This document shows positions 17,175 to 26,549 of a stretch of DNA of 64,000 nt, piece by piece. The position numbers and the translations under genes are program-made. The notes beneath the pieces were generated by a model that worked only from the letters and a program-made list of their open reading frames with translations, had not been told where the DNA came from and made no database searches. Source of the DNA: Neorhizobium galegae bv. officinalis (GTDB taxonomy: Bacteria > Pseudomonadota > Alphaproteobacteria > Rhizobiales > Rhizobiaceae); the NCBI GenBank assembly GCA_000985875.1, contig CCRI01000022.1, positions 29,878 through 93,877 on the forward strand, given 5' to 3'. The first letter of the stretch is position 1; every line of letters starts with the position of its first letter.

Positions 17175-18059
17175 ATGAAGACCTATGTTTTGACCATTTC
17201 CTGTCAGTCGACCCGCGGCATCGTCGCTGCAGTCTCGGGCTATCTCGCCGATCAGGGCTGCAACATCGTGGATTCATCCCAGTTCGACGACCTCGGCACC
17301 TGTCGGTTCTTCATGCGCGTCTCCTTCATCTCCGAGGAAGAGGTCAATGAAGCGACGCTCGCACAGGGCTTCCCCGCTATCGCCGAGCGTTTCGGGATGA
17401 CCTGGAGCCTGCATGATGCCGCCAAGCGGGAGAAGGTCCTGCTGATGGTATCTCGTTTCGGCCACTGCCTGAACGACCTGCTCTACCGCTGGAAGATCGG
17501 CGCACTGCCGATCGAGATCGTCGGCGTGGTCTCAAACCACTTCGACTACCAGAAGGTCGTGGTCAATCACGATATCCCCTTCCATCATATCCCGGTGACC
17601 GAGGCCAACAAGCCTGAGGCCGAAGCGCGCATCATGGACCTCGTCAGGCAGACCGGCACCGAACTCATCGTGCTTGCCCGCTACATGCAGATCCTCTCCG
17701 ATCAGATGTGCCAGAAGATGTCCGGCCGGATCATCAACATCCACCATTCTTTCCTGCCGTCGTTCAAGGGCGCCAATCCCTACAAACAGGCTTTCGAACG
17801 TGGCGTGAAGCTGATCGGCGCCACGGCCCATTACGTCACCGCCGATCTCGACGAAGGCCCGATCATCGAGCAGGACACCGTGCGCGTCACTCATGCACAG
17901 TCTCCGGAAGACTATGTCTCTCTCGGCCGCGACGTCGAAAGCCAGGTGCTGGCGCGGGCCATCCACGCCCATATCCACCACCGCACCTTCATCAACGGAC
18001 GCCGCACCGTCGTCTTCCCGGCAAGCCCGGGTTCCTATGCCTCCGAGCGGATGGGGTAA
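17175..18059 (+). CDS. purU: Formyltetrahydrofolate deformylase PurU (294 aa)
   Basis: An N-terminal ACT domain (MKTYVLTISCQSTRGIVAAV) is followed by a formyltransferase-like catalytic domain with IINIHHSFLPSFKGANPY (Asn-His motif) and DLDEGPIIEQD (catalytic Asp). PurU hydrolyses 10-formyl-THF to formate and THF. The start at 17175 gives the usual length; ATG at 17169 is an alternative. Placed at the end of the transport operon, it could recycle folate loaded with C1 units from MocDEF demethylation, a link also suggested by the folate-related PanB-like gene on the other arm. Confidence 0.9.
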   Translation: MKTYVLTISCQSTRGIVAAVSGYLADQGCNIVDSSQFDDLGTCRFFMRVSFISEEEVNEATLAQGFPAIAERFGMTWSLHDAAKREKVLLMVSRFGHCLNDLLYRWKIGALPIEIVGVVSNHFDYQKVVVNHDIPFHHIPVTEANKPEAEARIMDLVRQTGTELIVLARYMQILSDQMCQKMSGRIINIHHSFLPSFKGANPYKQAFERGVKLIGATAHYVTADLDEGPIIEQDTVRVTHAQSPEDYVSLGRDVESQVLARAIHAHIHHRTFINGRRTVVFPASPGSYASERMG

Positions 18060-18435
18060 ACGTGACCATTGTCGTCGACGGAAGACCACCGCTGCTGCCG
18101 TGATCGAAGCGGAAACCTCAGCAATCACGAAACTTATGGCTTCCGGAGAACCCGCGTCGACGAACGGAGGATGGTTTTGCAAAGTTTGAGTTGACCGTTT
18201 TCGATGGCGAGGCGACGGCTCAACCGGGTTCGTCCTCAATCTCTGTGGTTAACAGAGTGTTAGCGCCCAGATTGCTATCTGCAGGGATGCGAACGCAATT
18301 GAACCAATTCGAACTGCCGACGCATCGTTTAGCGGACCACGCATTGATTTCTAACGAGAATCTCGCCGCGCTCATTTTGGCAGGCAACTGCCGAGGGTCT
18401 GACAACAGTGATTGGAATGTGGCCGCAGCGGCGAC
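18060..18435. other. Gap with no supported gene
   Basis: About 375 bp downstream of purU. No promoter, hairpin or coding frame that I can defend; open frames here have no recognisable motif. Confidence 0.4.
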
Positions 18436-18600
18436 TGTCCAAGGAGGAAACCTTGGCCTTGACAACGCCTTCTGGACCAAGATCGGCGCCGCCTGGTCGC
18501 ATGAGGAGGGCGCCGGCTTCAACACCACCCTGAAGGCCACGCCGATCGACGGGAAGCTCAGCCTCCGCAAGATAAAGCAAGGAACGACACCGAATGGCCG
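18436..18600 (+). pseudogene. Fragment of a small conserved rhizobial ORF
   Basis: The translated stretch around WTKIGAAWSHEEGAGFNTTL followed by KATPIDGKLSLRK resembles a short (about 80 aa) protein family often seen near rhizobial plasmid conjugation genes (pattern FWLNIGxAFPHxDGxGFN). Here only the core remains; the surrounding frame (18191-18754) is not coherent. Function of the family is unknown to me. Confidence 0.45.
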
Positions 18601-18739
18601 GCACGATGAGCGCCCCAATAGAGCTCGACGGTCGGCACTGTTTCACCGCGTCAATGCGAGTGCAAACCATGACAGTCTCAAACGCGCCCCGCCGTCGATT
18701 ACTGTCCCGGCATCGTTTGCGGCGGCGGTGATTGCGTCA

Positions 18740-18908
18740 CCTCCAAGGAGCTGATCTTTCCACTGTTTGATCTGGTTGGCGTGCACGTCAAACTGCTGGG
18801 ACAATTCCACCAGCGTTTGTTCGCCCTAATGGCGGCAAGTGCCACCTTCGCCTTGAAAGCCGGGCTATGGTTCCGGCGCGGTCGTCTTGTCTCTCCTGTT
18901 CCCGGCAT
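18740..18908 (-). pseudogene. IS3-family OrfA remnant, frameshifted
   Basis: The frame starts MPGTGETRRPRRNHSPAFKA and continues KVALAAIR, the N-terminus of an IS3-family OrfA. After that the frame is lost, but another frame retains the expected continuation. No OrfB or ends are visible. A second IS scar, on the right flank of the moc-like locus, mirrors the one at 7442 on the left flank. Confidence 0.65.
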
Positions 18909-19785
18909 CTAAGCCGAAGTCAGGCAGAAATTCCACTTATCCCAACTGTGCAGATTTCCCGAGCCACCTCTTGATCACTGCCAATAAATATTATTTCAGC
19001 AATTTCTTCTACAGGTGTGAAGAGCGCACGAACGGGAGATTTGATTGGTGACTCGTCCTACAATTTTAACGATGGTATTCCTGTCGTCTTGCACCATAAT
19101 GCCCGAGCATTCCAAGACTATAACATCGATGACGCCGTCGGTGACCGGTTCTGCGAACAGGGATATGATGGTCACCGCGGCAATCGACAAGGCCACGATT
19201 GAGCGCTCGAGGCTCCAGTCTTCGCCGTCGGCACTGGCCTACGGCGGGCCCAGTCCTTGGATTTGTACCCCCAGCGGATTTGGCATGAAATCAAACTGCA
19301 GATCGAAAGCTTCCCTCGATAACTAATCAAGGTGACGGTTGAGGCCGGCAGTCCGGAGGCAGACGAAGAGCCTGAGCTGCCTCCTGGAATTCGGCGAGCT
19401 GATCCGTCGGATAGAGCCGGAAGGGGGCTCTCCGCCCCAGCATCTGACCGCGGCTCAAAGGAACTTTGTGCACGGCGAGTGCACTGAGGCTGGCGACCAT
19501 ATCCGACAGGACCGATAATTTCCCCGGATTACCAAGGCTCTACGACAGCATTGGTAATTGGACGCACGGGATCGCTGAATTGCATCTAGAAACCTCTCCC
19601 AAGACAAGAAAGCAACTGACGAAATTATTATTTCGCTGGTGGAGTGGCAGTGAATGCAATACGTTTGCGACATTCTTTCAGAATTAACTAATTTAGCATA
19701 TACGATTGAGCCACATCAAAGCCAAACGAATGTAAATGGATTAGTGGGGCTGTTTCCAAGAGGCCCTAGGGAAGCGAAGGAACGG
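18909..19785. other. Low-coding region upstream of the GGDEF/EAL gene
   Basis: About 880 bp with only short open frames (such as 19017-19202 in + and 18996-19196 in -) that lack ribosome-binding sites and motifs. The last 130 bp are AT-rich and could hold the promoter of the downstream gene. Confidence 0.4.
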
Positions 19786-21507
19786 ATGCGGGACCGGGAT
19801 GCGACACAGTCTGCTTCTGTCGAGACCGATTTCCTTGCCGAAACCGACGAAATCATCTCTCTCTATGACGAGAGCTTTCATCTTACGGAATGCTCGGCAA
19901 AGTACCGGCAGATATATGGCGGTGATTCTCTAATCGGCACGACGTTGTGGCGCGTCTATCCGGAATTGCTGGCCCCCTTAACCAAATCTGCGGTCGAACT
20001 CGTGCTCGCAAATGGCTTCCCGCGAAAGATAGAGGTTGCAAACGACAAGACAGCGGACCAGCGCACACTCATCGTTTTCCGCAGTCCTCGCGGCTTGGGC
20101 GTCGTCGAAACGAATGGTAACGCAATCCTGCGCGGGACCGATAGCCAAGCCGAGAACGAGCAAACGCTTCTTTTTTACCAAGCTACCCATGATGTTTTAA
20201 CGGGGTTGCCAAATCGACGGCGTTTCAGCGATCAATTGCGAGGCGTTTTGACCGCATCAAACGTAAAGTTCGCCCTCATGCAGATCGATCTCGACGATTT
20301 TAAACCGGTCAACGACACATTGGGCCACAGTGCAGGCGATATGGTGCTGAAGATGGCTGCCGAACGGATACGGAGTGTGCTCGGAGAGCAGGAGTTCGCA
20401 TATCGATTGGCCGGCGACGAGTTTGCAATCATTCAGCGGAGAAATGCTCAACCTGAGGAAGCGGAACGCCTGGCAGAAGATCTCGTCCATGCTTTCAAGG
20501 AGCCATTCATGGTCGAGGGCCTTAGCGTCTTTGTCGGTGCAAGTGTGGGAGTTGCGGTCGCTCCAACAGATGGAAACGAATTCGAACTGCTCATGAAAGC
20601 GGCAGATATTGCACTCTATGCTGCTAAGGAGGATGGCCGGCGCAGGGCGAGAAGGTTTAATCGTTCCATGCTCACGGTTCTGGAACAACGAGAGACGTTG
20701 CGTCGCAGTTTGCGAACTGCGCTCAAGGATGAGCAGTTCTTCATTGAATATCAGCCACTTGTGCAGGCTCCTTTCTCGATCGTAGGCTTCGAGGCGCTAT
20801 TGCGATGGCGGCATCCCTTGATGGGCGTCATTCCACCCGGACTGTTTATTCCGATCGCCGAGACGGACGGCTTGATGAGCGATATCGGCCAGTGGGCTCT
20901 TGAACAATCCTGTCGGGAGGCAATGACGTGGCCACCCCACTTCACGGTTGCCGTCAATCTTTCTTCGGCGGAATTCCTGCACGCAGGGCTTACCGATCGC
21001 GTTGCTCAAACCCTGGATCTTGTCGGACTTCGCGCTGACCAGCTTGAGCTTGAAATCACCGAATCTGTGCTTCTAGAGCGTACGATCAACAATCTTGATA
21101 CACTGAATACATTGAAAACGCTGGGAGTGCAGATATCGCTTGACGATTTTGGAACCCACTATTCGTCGCTCAGCTATCTGAAAAACTTCCCATTCGACAC
21201 GATCAAGATCGACCAGTATTTCATCAAGGATCTCGAGGTTGATTACAAAAGCCGGACCATCGTCCGATCCATTATCGCGCTTGCCCACGGGCTCGGCATG
21301 AGCGTCACGGCCGAAGGTGTGGAAACGGCAGAACAAGCCGCTTGGCTCAACAAGAATGCATGTGATCGGCTTCAGGGATATTTTCTAAGTAAGCCAATGC
21401 CCGCCGAGAGGATAGGCGCATTCCTCGGCAGGTTTACGCCGCCCGTTCCCTTCGGGAACTTCCCGATTCGCAAACCAATGCGACCTTTGGATCCTGAGCG
21501 AATGTGA
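19786..21507 (+). CDS. PAS-like/GGDEF/EAL c-di-GMP enzyme (573 aa)
   Basis: After a PAS-like N-terminus (EIISLYDESFHLTECSAKYR) comes a diguanylate cyclase domain (THDVLTGLPNRRRF, IDLDDFKPVND) whose active-site motif is AGDEF (about residue 209), a variant found in some active cyclases. The EAL domain follows: EALLRWRHP (about 335), VNLSSAEF, ELEITES, DDFGTHYSSL, IKIDQYFI and AEGVET. The phosphodiesterase motifs look complete, so the protein may make and/or degrade c-di-GMP. Start 19786 has AAGGA upstream; an in-frame ATG at 19654 would add 44 unremarkable residues. It precedes a SiaABC-like operon and a CuxR-like c-di-GMP-responsive regulator. Confidence 0.88.
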   Translation: MRDRDATQSASVETDFLAETDEIISLYDESFHLTECSAKYRQIYGGDSLIGTTLWRVYPELLAPLTKSAVELVLANGFPRKIEVANDKTADQRTLIVFRSPRGLGVVETNGNAILRGTDSQAENEQTLLFYQATHDVLTGLPNRRRFSDQLRGVLTASNVKFALMQIDLDDFKPVNDTLGHSAGDMVLKMAAERIRSVLGEQEFAYRLAGDEFAIIQRRNAQPEEAERLAEDLVHAFKEPFMVEGLSVFVGASVGVAVAPTDGNEFELLMKAADIALYAAKEDGRRRARRFNRSMLTVLEQRETLRRSLRTALKDEQFFIEYQPLVQAPFSIVGFEALLRWRHPLMGVIPPGLFIPIAETDGLMSDIGQWALEQSCREAMTWPPHFTVAVNLSSAEFLHAGLTDRVAQTLDLVGLRADQLELEITESVLLERTINNLDTLNTLKTLGVQISLDDFGTHYSSLSYLKNFPFDTIKIDQYFIKDLEVDYKSRTIVRSIIALAHGLGMSVTAEGVETAEQAAWLNKNACDRLQGYFLSKPMPAERIGAFLGRFTPPVPFGNFPIRKPMRPLDPERM

Positions 21508-21555
21508 CAGTCAATTTTTGAAATTCCTAGGAGCGGGTATGGAAGGAGGAGCGGC

Positions 21556-22074
21556 ATGCATACAGCCAGCAAGAAGCCTGAGGAACCCGCCTTCGCGCCT
21601 CTGCTCCAGTTCGAGATGGACATGCGAGCATTTCTTTCGGACTGGCTGCATTGCGATCAGCTCTCGACCTTCATCGCGCGGATGATCAGCCACAACCGCA
21701 CGGATCCAATTCGGCACTCAAATTTCTTCTCGTTTGCTCTCAATGAACTGCTGGAGGTGTCATTCCGGGGCGGCGCTCCCGAAGGGACAATAGACTGCAC
21801 CGTTTACCGACGCGACCTGATGGAACGTGTGAAACTCAGCTTCACCTGCTCTTCAGGGCAGCAGGAGTTCTACCGCGAGGCAGTTTCCAGAACCCATCAG
21901 GAAGATGCGTTTTCGCGCTATCTTAGCGCCATTTCAACGGATCAGACGCCAAACAGGGAAGTCATTCTTCTTAATCTGGCAATCAATTTCGACGCCGACG
22001 TGCATCTTGAGGAACGTGCTCCGGCATCCATGACCTTCGTGGTCGACCTGCCGCTTGAAGGGGCCATAAATTGA
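21556..22074 (+). CDS. Degenerate GHKL/SiaB-like regulatory protein (172 aa)
   Basis: I see a possible N-box remnant, FALNELLEVSFR (HATPase proteins have NELxxNAxK), but no clear G-box, so ATP binding is doubtful. Length and position fit the family of small regulators that accompany SpoIIE-type phosphatases. An AAGGAGGAG site precedes the ATG at 21556, and the stop overlaps the next start (TTGA). It is the first gene of a five-gene operon and may act as an adaptor or inactive kinase in partner switching. Confidence 0.6.
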   Translation: MHTASKKPEEPAFAPLLQFEMDMRAFLSDWLHCDQLSTFIARMISHNRTDPIRHSNFFSFALNELLEVSFRGGAPEGTIDCTVYRRDLMERVKLSFTCSSGQQEFYREAVSRTHQEDAFSRYLSAISTDQTPNREVILLNLAINFDADVHLEERAPASMTFVVDLPLEGAIN

Positions 22075-23249
22075 GCACGACTGTCTTTTCATCGTCCTTC
22101 AATGCGGAGTTCGATGCCAATAGCCAGGAGTTCTCGCTGGCCGGCGTGATCCGACCGCGCTCGGTCGACGAGATCGCGGCAAGCATTTCCATGCTCAAAG
22201 GGGCTATCGATGACGTACGCGGGGTTCTCCACATCAATGTGAAACGTCTCGTCCAGATGAATAACACAGCGTTTCAGGCCTTTGCGCGTGTCGTTCTGGA
22301 TGCTTGTCGCGCGAGATCAGATCTTCGCTTCGTGGTGGTGACCTCAAGCGTCGTCGGCTGGATCGAACGCATGTTCACGCACCTGAATAGGATCGAGCCG
22401 CGGATAACCGTGGAAGTTTATGATTCCAAATTCTACCCCGGCCAAGCCTTCGTCGAGGACATGAGTTTCATTCCGATATTGCGCACGCAGACCAAGATGA
22501 CCTGGCGCCACGAGCGAACGATCCTTCCCCGCCACGGCATGCGGCCGGGAATCGTGATGGCCGATATCTGCTGCGGCATCGGCGATTTCGCCATGCTTGT
22601 CAAAAAAGAGTTCCAGCCAACGCGCGTCGTGGCGCTCGACCATTCGAAGACGAGCCTGGGCTATGCACGCGATATGGCAGCCAGCTTCGGCATTGCCGAT
22701 ATCGAATATACCTATGGCGACGCCTCCGAAATGTTGCTCGAGGACAATCAGTTCGACTTCGTGACCTGCCGTCATTCGCTCCAGATATTCAACCGGCCGA
22801 TCGTGCTTTTGAAGGAGCTTTACCGGATCTGTAGGCCGGGCGGGCGGGTGTATATAACCAACGAAAAGAATTCGCACTGCCTGGGAGAACCCCGATCGCG
22901 AAGCATTCAGTGGACATATAACGAGGTCGCGAAACTGTTCAGCCACTTCGACATGGATGTGGAATTCGGTCCCAAGAGCCGCCGATATCTCGTCGATGCC
23001 GGCTTCGACGAGATCATCATGGAATCCTTCATGGTCACCAACCTCGACGGAGACCCGCAGGACTTCGCCGATGTAATAGCGGCCTGGGAAATCGTCTACG
23101 CCGGAGAAATGGCCGTGAAACGTGGCGATCCTCCCGAGTTCATAGAACGCTTCCGCCAAGGGTTCAGCGACCACATCTTTGCAGCCCTTCATCCCAGGGG
23201 CTATGCTGGCTGGCCAGTCTGGGCGGCATCCGGGCGTAAACCGCCATGA
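22071..23249 (+). CDS. STAS-like domain fused to SAM-dependent methyltransferase (392 aa)
   Basis: Residues about 1-115 look like an anti-sigma-antagonist (STAS-like) domain: FSLAGVIRPRSVDEI, GVLHINVKRLVQMNNTAFQ and DLRFVVVTSS follow the beta-strand/helix rhythm, with N-N-T in place of the usual phosphorylatable serine loop. Residues about 155-300 are a class I methyltransferase: motif I MADICCGIGDFAM, VVALDHSKTS, and FDFVTCRHSLQIF. The C-terminal 90 residues are unknown. Translation starts at a TTG that overlaps the previous stop. Combining a partner-switch domain with an alkyl-transfer enzyme suggests a methylation output controlled by phosphorylation; the substrate is not evident. Confidence 0.7.
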   Translation: MSTTVFSSSFNAEFDANSQEFSLAGVIRPRSVDEIAASISMLKGAIDDVRGVLHINVKRLVQMNNTAFQAFARVVLDACRARSDLRFVVVTSSVVGWIERMFTHLNRIEPRITVEVYDSKFYPGQAFVEDMSFIPILRTQTKMTWRHERTILPRHGMRPGIVMADICCGIGDFAMLVKKEFQPTRVVALDHSKTSLGYARDMAASFGIADIEYTYGDASEMLLEDNQFDFVTCRHSLQIFNRPIVLLKELYRICRPGGRVYITNEKNSHCLGEPRSRSIQWTYNEVAKLFSHFDMDVEFGPKSRRYLVDAGFDEIIMESFMVTNLDGDPQDFADVIAAWEIVYAGEMAVKRGDPPEFIERFRQGFSDHIFAALHPRGYAGWPVWAASGRKPP

Positions 23250-25606
23250 GCACGTCCAGTCAGCAGATCGCACGTTCCGGCTTACGATCATTCCGCGCGA
23301 AGTTTGTTATCGTCGTCGGAAGCGCCGTGCTCTTCGATTTGCTCGTGACCGGGGGCCTAGCGCTTTGGAATGTGCAAAGACTCTCCCGCGATGCGACGGC
23401 CGAGGTCGGCCAGGGGCTGGAACAGGCCAATCAGAGTTACATCCGTTCCTACGCGGAAACGACGGCCGAACATGTCAATCTGCTTCTGAACCAGGTCCAC
23501 TCCGACGTGAGCACCTTGGCAGGCGTCCTTCAAGCGCAGATCGATCGTCCTTTGCGGGAGACCCAGATTGGGGGGGCGATGGCCCGCGGCGCCCCGGGAA
23601 CCGTAAACGTCGTCTATGATTCGAAAGGCGGGTGGGCCCAGAACTTGCCCGGCCCGTTATCCGTCGTCAGCGTCTGGGGATACCTTCTGGGGTCTGACCA
23701 CGTTCCGCTGCCCGAAGTTCAAAGGGATATCGAAAATAGCGCAGTGCTCGACTTGGTTGCGCCAAGCCTCCTGGCAAACGGCCTTTCGAAGCTGCAGATG
23801 TACTACATCGGCCCGGAGGAGCGTCCGATCTTCAGGACGGCACCTTACACGGAGCAGGCCCAGACGTTCGACAGGCTCTATCCGGGCCATAACAGCGCGC
23901 AGTTCTGGACCTTCTTCTTTCCCGGGCTCTACGAGTCCTGGGAACAATGGGCTAAGGATCCAGGACAGCGTCCAGTCAGCAACGACATCACCCAGACGGC
24001 GCCATATACGGATGCGATCACCGGCAAGCTCATCGTCAGTTTCTTTCAGCCCCTCTGGTCCCCTGACCGCACGAGGGTTGCAGGCGCCGCCGGAACGGAT
24101 ATCACACTCGACCAACTGGCGGAAATCATCGAGAACGTTAAAGTCGCCGACAGTGGCTTCGGTTTCCTCACCATGTCCGACGGCAATGTCGTCGCCATCA
24201 ATCCGATCGGCGAGAAGATCATTGGCCTGCAAGCATCGAGCGATACGGGCGGCGAGGGTGTAACGGGCCTGAACCGCTCTCTGAGAAAGAGCCTACAGCC
24301 GGAAATCGCGCAACTGCCGCTGGGAGAAGAGGGACTGTTGCGGCACATTCTCCTGCATGAAAACGGCGAGAAGGTCCCCTACCTCGTCGCCCTGAGGCAA
24401 CTGCAGCCGACGAACCTCTGGGTCTCCGGCCCGGTTCGGCGTGAGGCTATGCTGCTCGGCATCGTCGTGCCGGAGCGCGAGATCTACGCCTCGTTGTTTG
24501 CGGCCCAGGCGGGAATTTCACAAGCGACGAACCGGATCCTGATCTACCAGATTCTGGCCCTTCTAGTATCCCTATGCTTCGTCATCGGAGCCGTCTTCGC
24601 CATATCGAAGCGTATAACCAGAGGTATCAGTGCGCTCGCCGACGCTGCCAAGCGCATACAGGCCAAGGACTATTCAGTCAGGCTCGACATCCCGACACAT
24701 GACGAGGTCGGCGAGGCGGGCTTAGCCTTCAATCGCATGGCAGAACAGATCAGCTTCCATACGGAAAATCTCGAGCAACTCGTTGAGGACAGAACCACGG
24801 AGATCGAAGAGGCGAACCTGCAAATCTCCACCCTGAACCATAGGTTACGCAACGAAAACTTGCGCCTCGGCGCAGAACTCGCCGTCGCACGCCGCATCCA
24901 GATGATGGTCCTCCCCAAGGCCCGTGAGCTGGAGGAAATTACCGATCTGGAGATCGTAGCCTATATGCGGCCAGCCGACGAGGTCGGAGGCGATTACTAC
25001 GATGTCCTGAGGGACGGAAAGCGGCTGAAAATCGGCATCGGCGACGTGACCGGACATGGCCTCGAAAGCGGCGTCCTGATGCTGATGGTCCAATCGACCG
25101 CACGAGCCTTGCAGGAAGCGGGCGACATGGACCCGTCGCAGTTCTTGAACAGTTTGAACCGCGCCATCTACAAGAACCTCGTCAGGATCAGCACCAACAA
25201 ACACTTGTCGCTCGCCTTCCTGGATTACGACGGAAAGCGCTTGACCCTTTCGGGCCAGCATGAGGAACTGATCGTTGTGCGCAAGTTGGGCAAGGTGGAG
25301 CGGATCGATACACTGGATCTCGGCCTGCCGATCGGGTTGGAACCGGATATTTCGCAATTCGTGGTAACGCGTGAAGTCTCCTTTGATCGCGACGACATGA
25401 TCATTCTTCACACCGACGGCGTGACCGAGGCCGAGAATCGCGCCGGTGAGCTCTTCGGCATCGAGCGACTTTGCGAAAGCGCTGGTCGGCGATACGGCCA
25501 GAGCGCCGAGGATGTCAAAATCGGCATCATTGGCGACCTGATGACCCATATCGGAACTCAGAAAATTCATGACGACATCACACTCGTTGTTATGAGACAC
25601 AGGTGA
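23246..25606 (+). CDS. Membrane SpoIIE-type PP2C phosphatase with Cache-like sensor and HAMP, SiaA-like (786 aa)
   Basis: Layout: TM helix (about 16-40), a large periplasmic region with Cache-like features (GTDITLDQLAEIIENV, GFGFLTMSDGNVVAINPIG), TM helix (about 430-455), HAMP (about 456-510), coiled coil, then a PPM/SpoIIE phosphatase domain with EVGGDYYDVL, GIGDVTGHGLESG and IILHTDGVTEAEN. This matches SiaA, which dephosphorylates a STAS protein in response to an external cue. The start ATGA overlaps the methyltransferase stop. It is the likely sensor of the operon, acting on the STAS-like protein (26186) and/or the STAS domain of the methyltransferase. Confidence 0.85.
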   Translation: MSTSSQQIARSGLRSFRAKFVIVVGSAVLFDLLVTGGLALWNVQRLSRDATAEVGQGLEQANQSYIRSYAETTAEHVNLLLNQVHSDVSTLAGVLQAQIDRPLRETQIGGAMARGAPGTVNVVYDSKGGWAQNLPGPLSVVSVWGYLLGSDHVPLPEVQRDIENSAVLDLVAPSLLANGLSKLQMYYIGPEERPIFRTAPYTEQAQTFDRLYPGHNSAQFWTFFFPGLYESWEQWAKDPGQRPVSNDITQTAPYTDAITGKLIVSFFQPLWSPDRTRVAGAAGTDITLDQLAEIIENVKVADSGFGFLTMSDGNVVAINPIGEKIIGLQASSDTGGEGVTGLNRSLRKSLQPEIAQLPLGEEGLLRHILLHENGEKVPYLVALRQLQPTNLWVSGPVRREAMLLGIVVPEREIYASLFAAQAGISQATNRILIYQILALLVSLCFVIGAVFAISKRITRGISALADAAKRIQAKDYSVRLDIPTHDEVGEAGLAFNRMAEQISFHTENLEQLVEDRTTEIEEANLQISTLNHRLRNENLRLGAELAVARRIQMMVLPKARELEEITDLEIVAYMRPADEVGGDYYDVLRDGKRLKIGIGDVTGHGLESGVLMLMVQSTARALQEAGDMDPSQFLNSLNRAIYKNLVRISTNKHLSLAFLDYDGKRLTLSGQHEELIVVRKLGKVERIDTLDLGLPIGLEPDISQFVVTREVSFDRDDMIILHTDGVTEAENRAGELFGIERLCESAGRRYGQSAEDVKIGIIGDLMTHIGTQKIHDDITLVVMRHR

Positions 25607-25610
25607 GCGA

Positions 25611-26171
25611 ATGACGACCTTGTACGGATTGGAAGATCTGGCTATCGGAACAGGCGAGAATATTACCCGGCTTTGCCTCTTCGAGGGGCCTCTCGAACTT
25701 GGCTGGAAGCACTGCGCGATCACGTCGGATTTCGTCGGCGAATTCGTTGCCCTGCGCTACCGCACATCCCGCATCCTCTACAAGGAGGTTCGCCACAATG
25801 TGGCTTATCTGACGAACGAACTCATTGAGAACGCGATAAAGTTTCGGGCTGCCGGCGAGATCGTTGTGGAAGCCTCGGTCGAGGGCAATGTATTCCGCGC
25901 AAAAGTCTCCAATCTTATCGAGGAGAAACCAGCCATGCGGTTCCAGCATTTGCTATCGGAGATCACCATGGGAGATCCGGGCGAGCTTCTCATAAAGCGG
26001 ATCGAGGCGAATGCGATCGGCACGAACACAAGCGGCTCAGGCCTTGGGCTTCTAACGCTGATGAGCGATTATGGCGCCCACTTTGCTTGGGTTTTTGGAT
26101 CTGAAGAGCCAGACGGAAAAATCCCGCTGGAAACCTATGCGTCTATTACAGTCCCGAATGTATCGAATTGA
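25611..26171 (+). CDS. GHKL ATPase-type anti-sigma/SiaB-like kinase (186 aa)
   Basis: A HATPase domain with N-box NELIENAIKF (about residues 69-78) and G2-type box GSGLGLLTLM (about 144). Such proteins phosphorylate or sequester a STAS partner. It starts 4 nt after the phosphatase stop. The sequence belongs to the group annotated in other genomes as slr1658-type regulators. Its partner is most likely the small protein encoded next. Unlike the degenerate copy at 21556, this one keeps both nucleotide-binding motifs. Confidence 0.72.
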   Translation: MTTLYGLEDLAIGTGENITRLCLFEGPLELGWKHCAITSDFVGEFVALRYRTSRILYKEVRHNVAYLTNELIENAIKFRAAGEIVVEASVEGNVFRAKVSNLIEEKPAMRFQHLLSEITMGDPGELLIKRIEANAIGTNTSGSGLGLLTLMSDYGAHFAWVFGSEEPDGKIPLETYASITVPNVSN

Positions 26172-26185
26172 TTGGGGTGTTCAAC

Positions 26186-26524
26186 ATGGAAATCAAGGAA
26201 GAAGAATATCGCGTCTGGTCGGAGGGTACGGAAATCTACTTCGACGGATCCATGCGCCTGCCCAGCACGGCGGCCTATGCGCCGATTTTTTCCCTCGTCA
26301 TGAGTATTCTGGAAACCAAACCAGATCGCGTTACCGTGGACCTCACCGGGCTGCAGTTTCTCAATTCATCAGGGATCAACCTGCTCGCGAAACTTACGAT
26401 TGAAGTGCGCAACAAGCAGAATATTCAATTCACGGTGCGCGGAAGCTCCGAATATCATTGGCAATCAAAGTCACTTCCGAACTTGAAGAAGTTGTATCCG
26501 GCGATCGATCTAAGACTCAGCTGA
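26186..26524 (+). CDS. STAS-like anti-anti-sigma/SiaC-like protein (112 aa)
   Basis: The sequence RVTVDLTGLQFLNSSGINLL is the STAS core with the conserved serine of the SSG turn that is phosphorylated in partner switches. In Pseudomonas SiaC, the unphosphorylated form activates the diguanylate cyclase SiaD. Start at 26186 (MEIKEEE) is preferred because GGGGTG lies about 8 nt upstream; a TTG at 26168 that overlaps the previous stop is possible. It is the last gene of the operon. Possible outputs are the GGDEF/EAL protein and the STAS-methyltransferase in the same block. Confidence 0.72.
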   Translation: MEIKEEEYRVWSEGTEIYFDGSMRLPSTAAYAPIFSLVMSILETKPDRVTVDLTGLQFLNSSGINLLAKLTIEVRNKQNIQFTVRGSSEYHWQSKSLPNLKKLYPAIDLRLS

Positions 26525-26549
26525 CGAAAGCCCTGCCAATGACCCCATA

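Noticed and set aside
18996..19202. Short overlapping ORFs on both strands
   Set aside because: No ribosome-binding site, no motif, and both strands are equally open.
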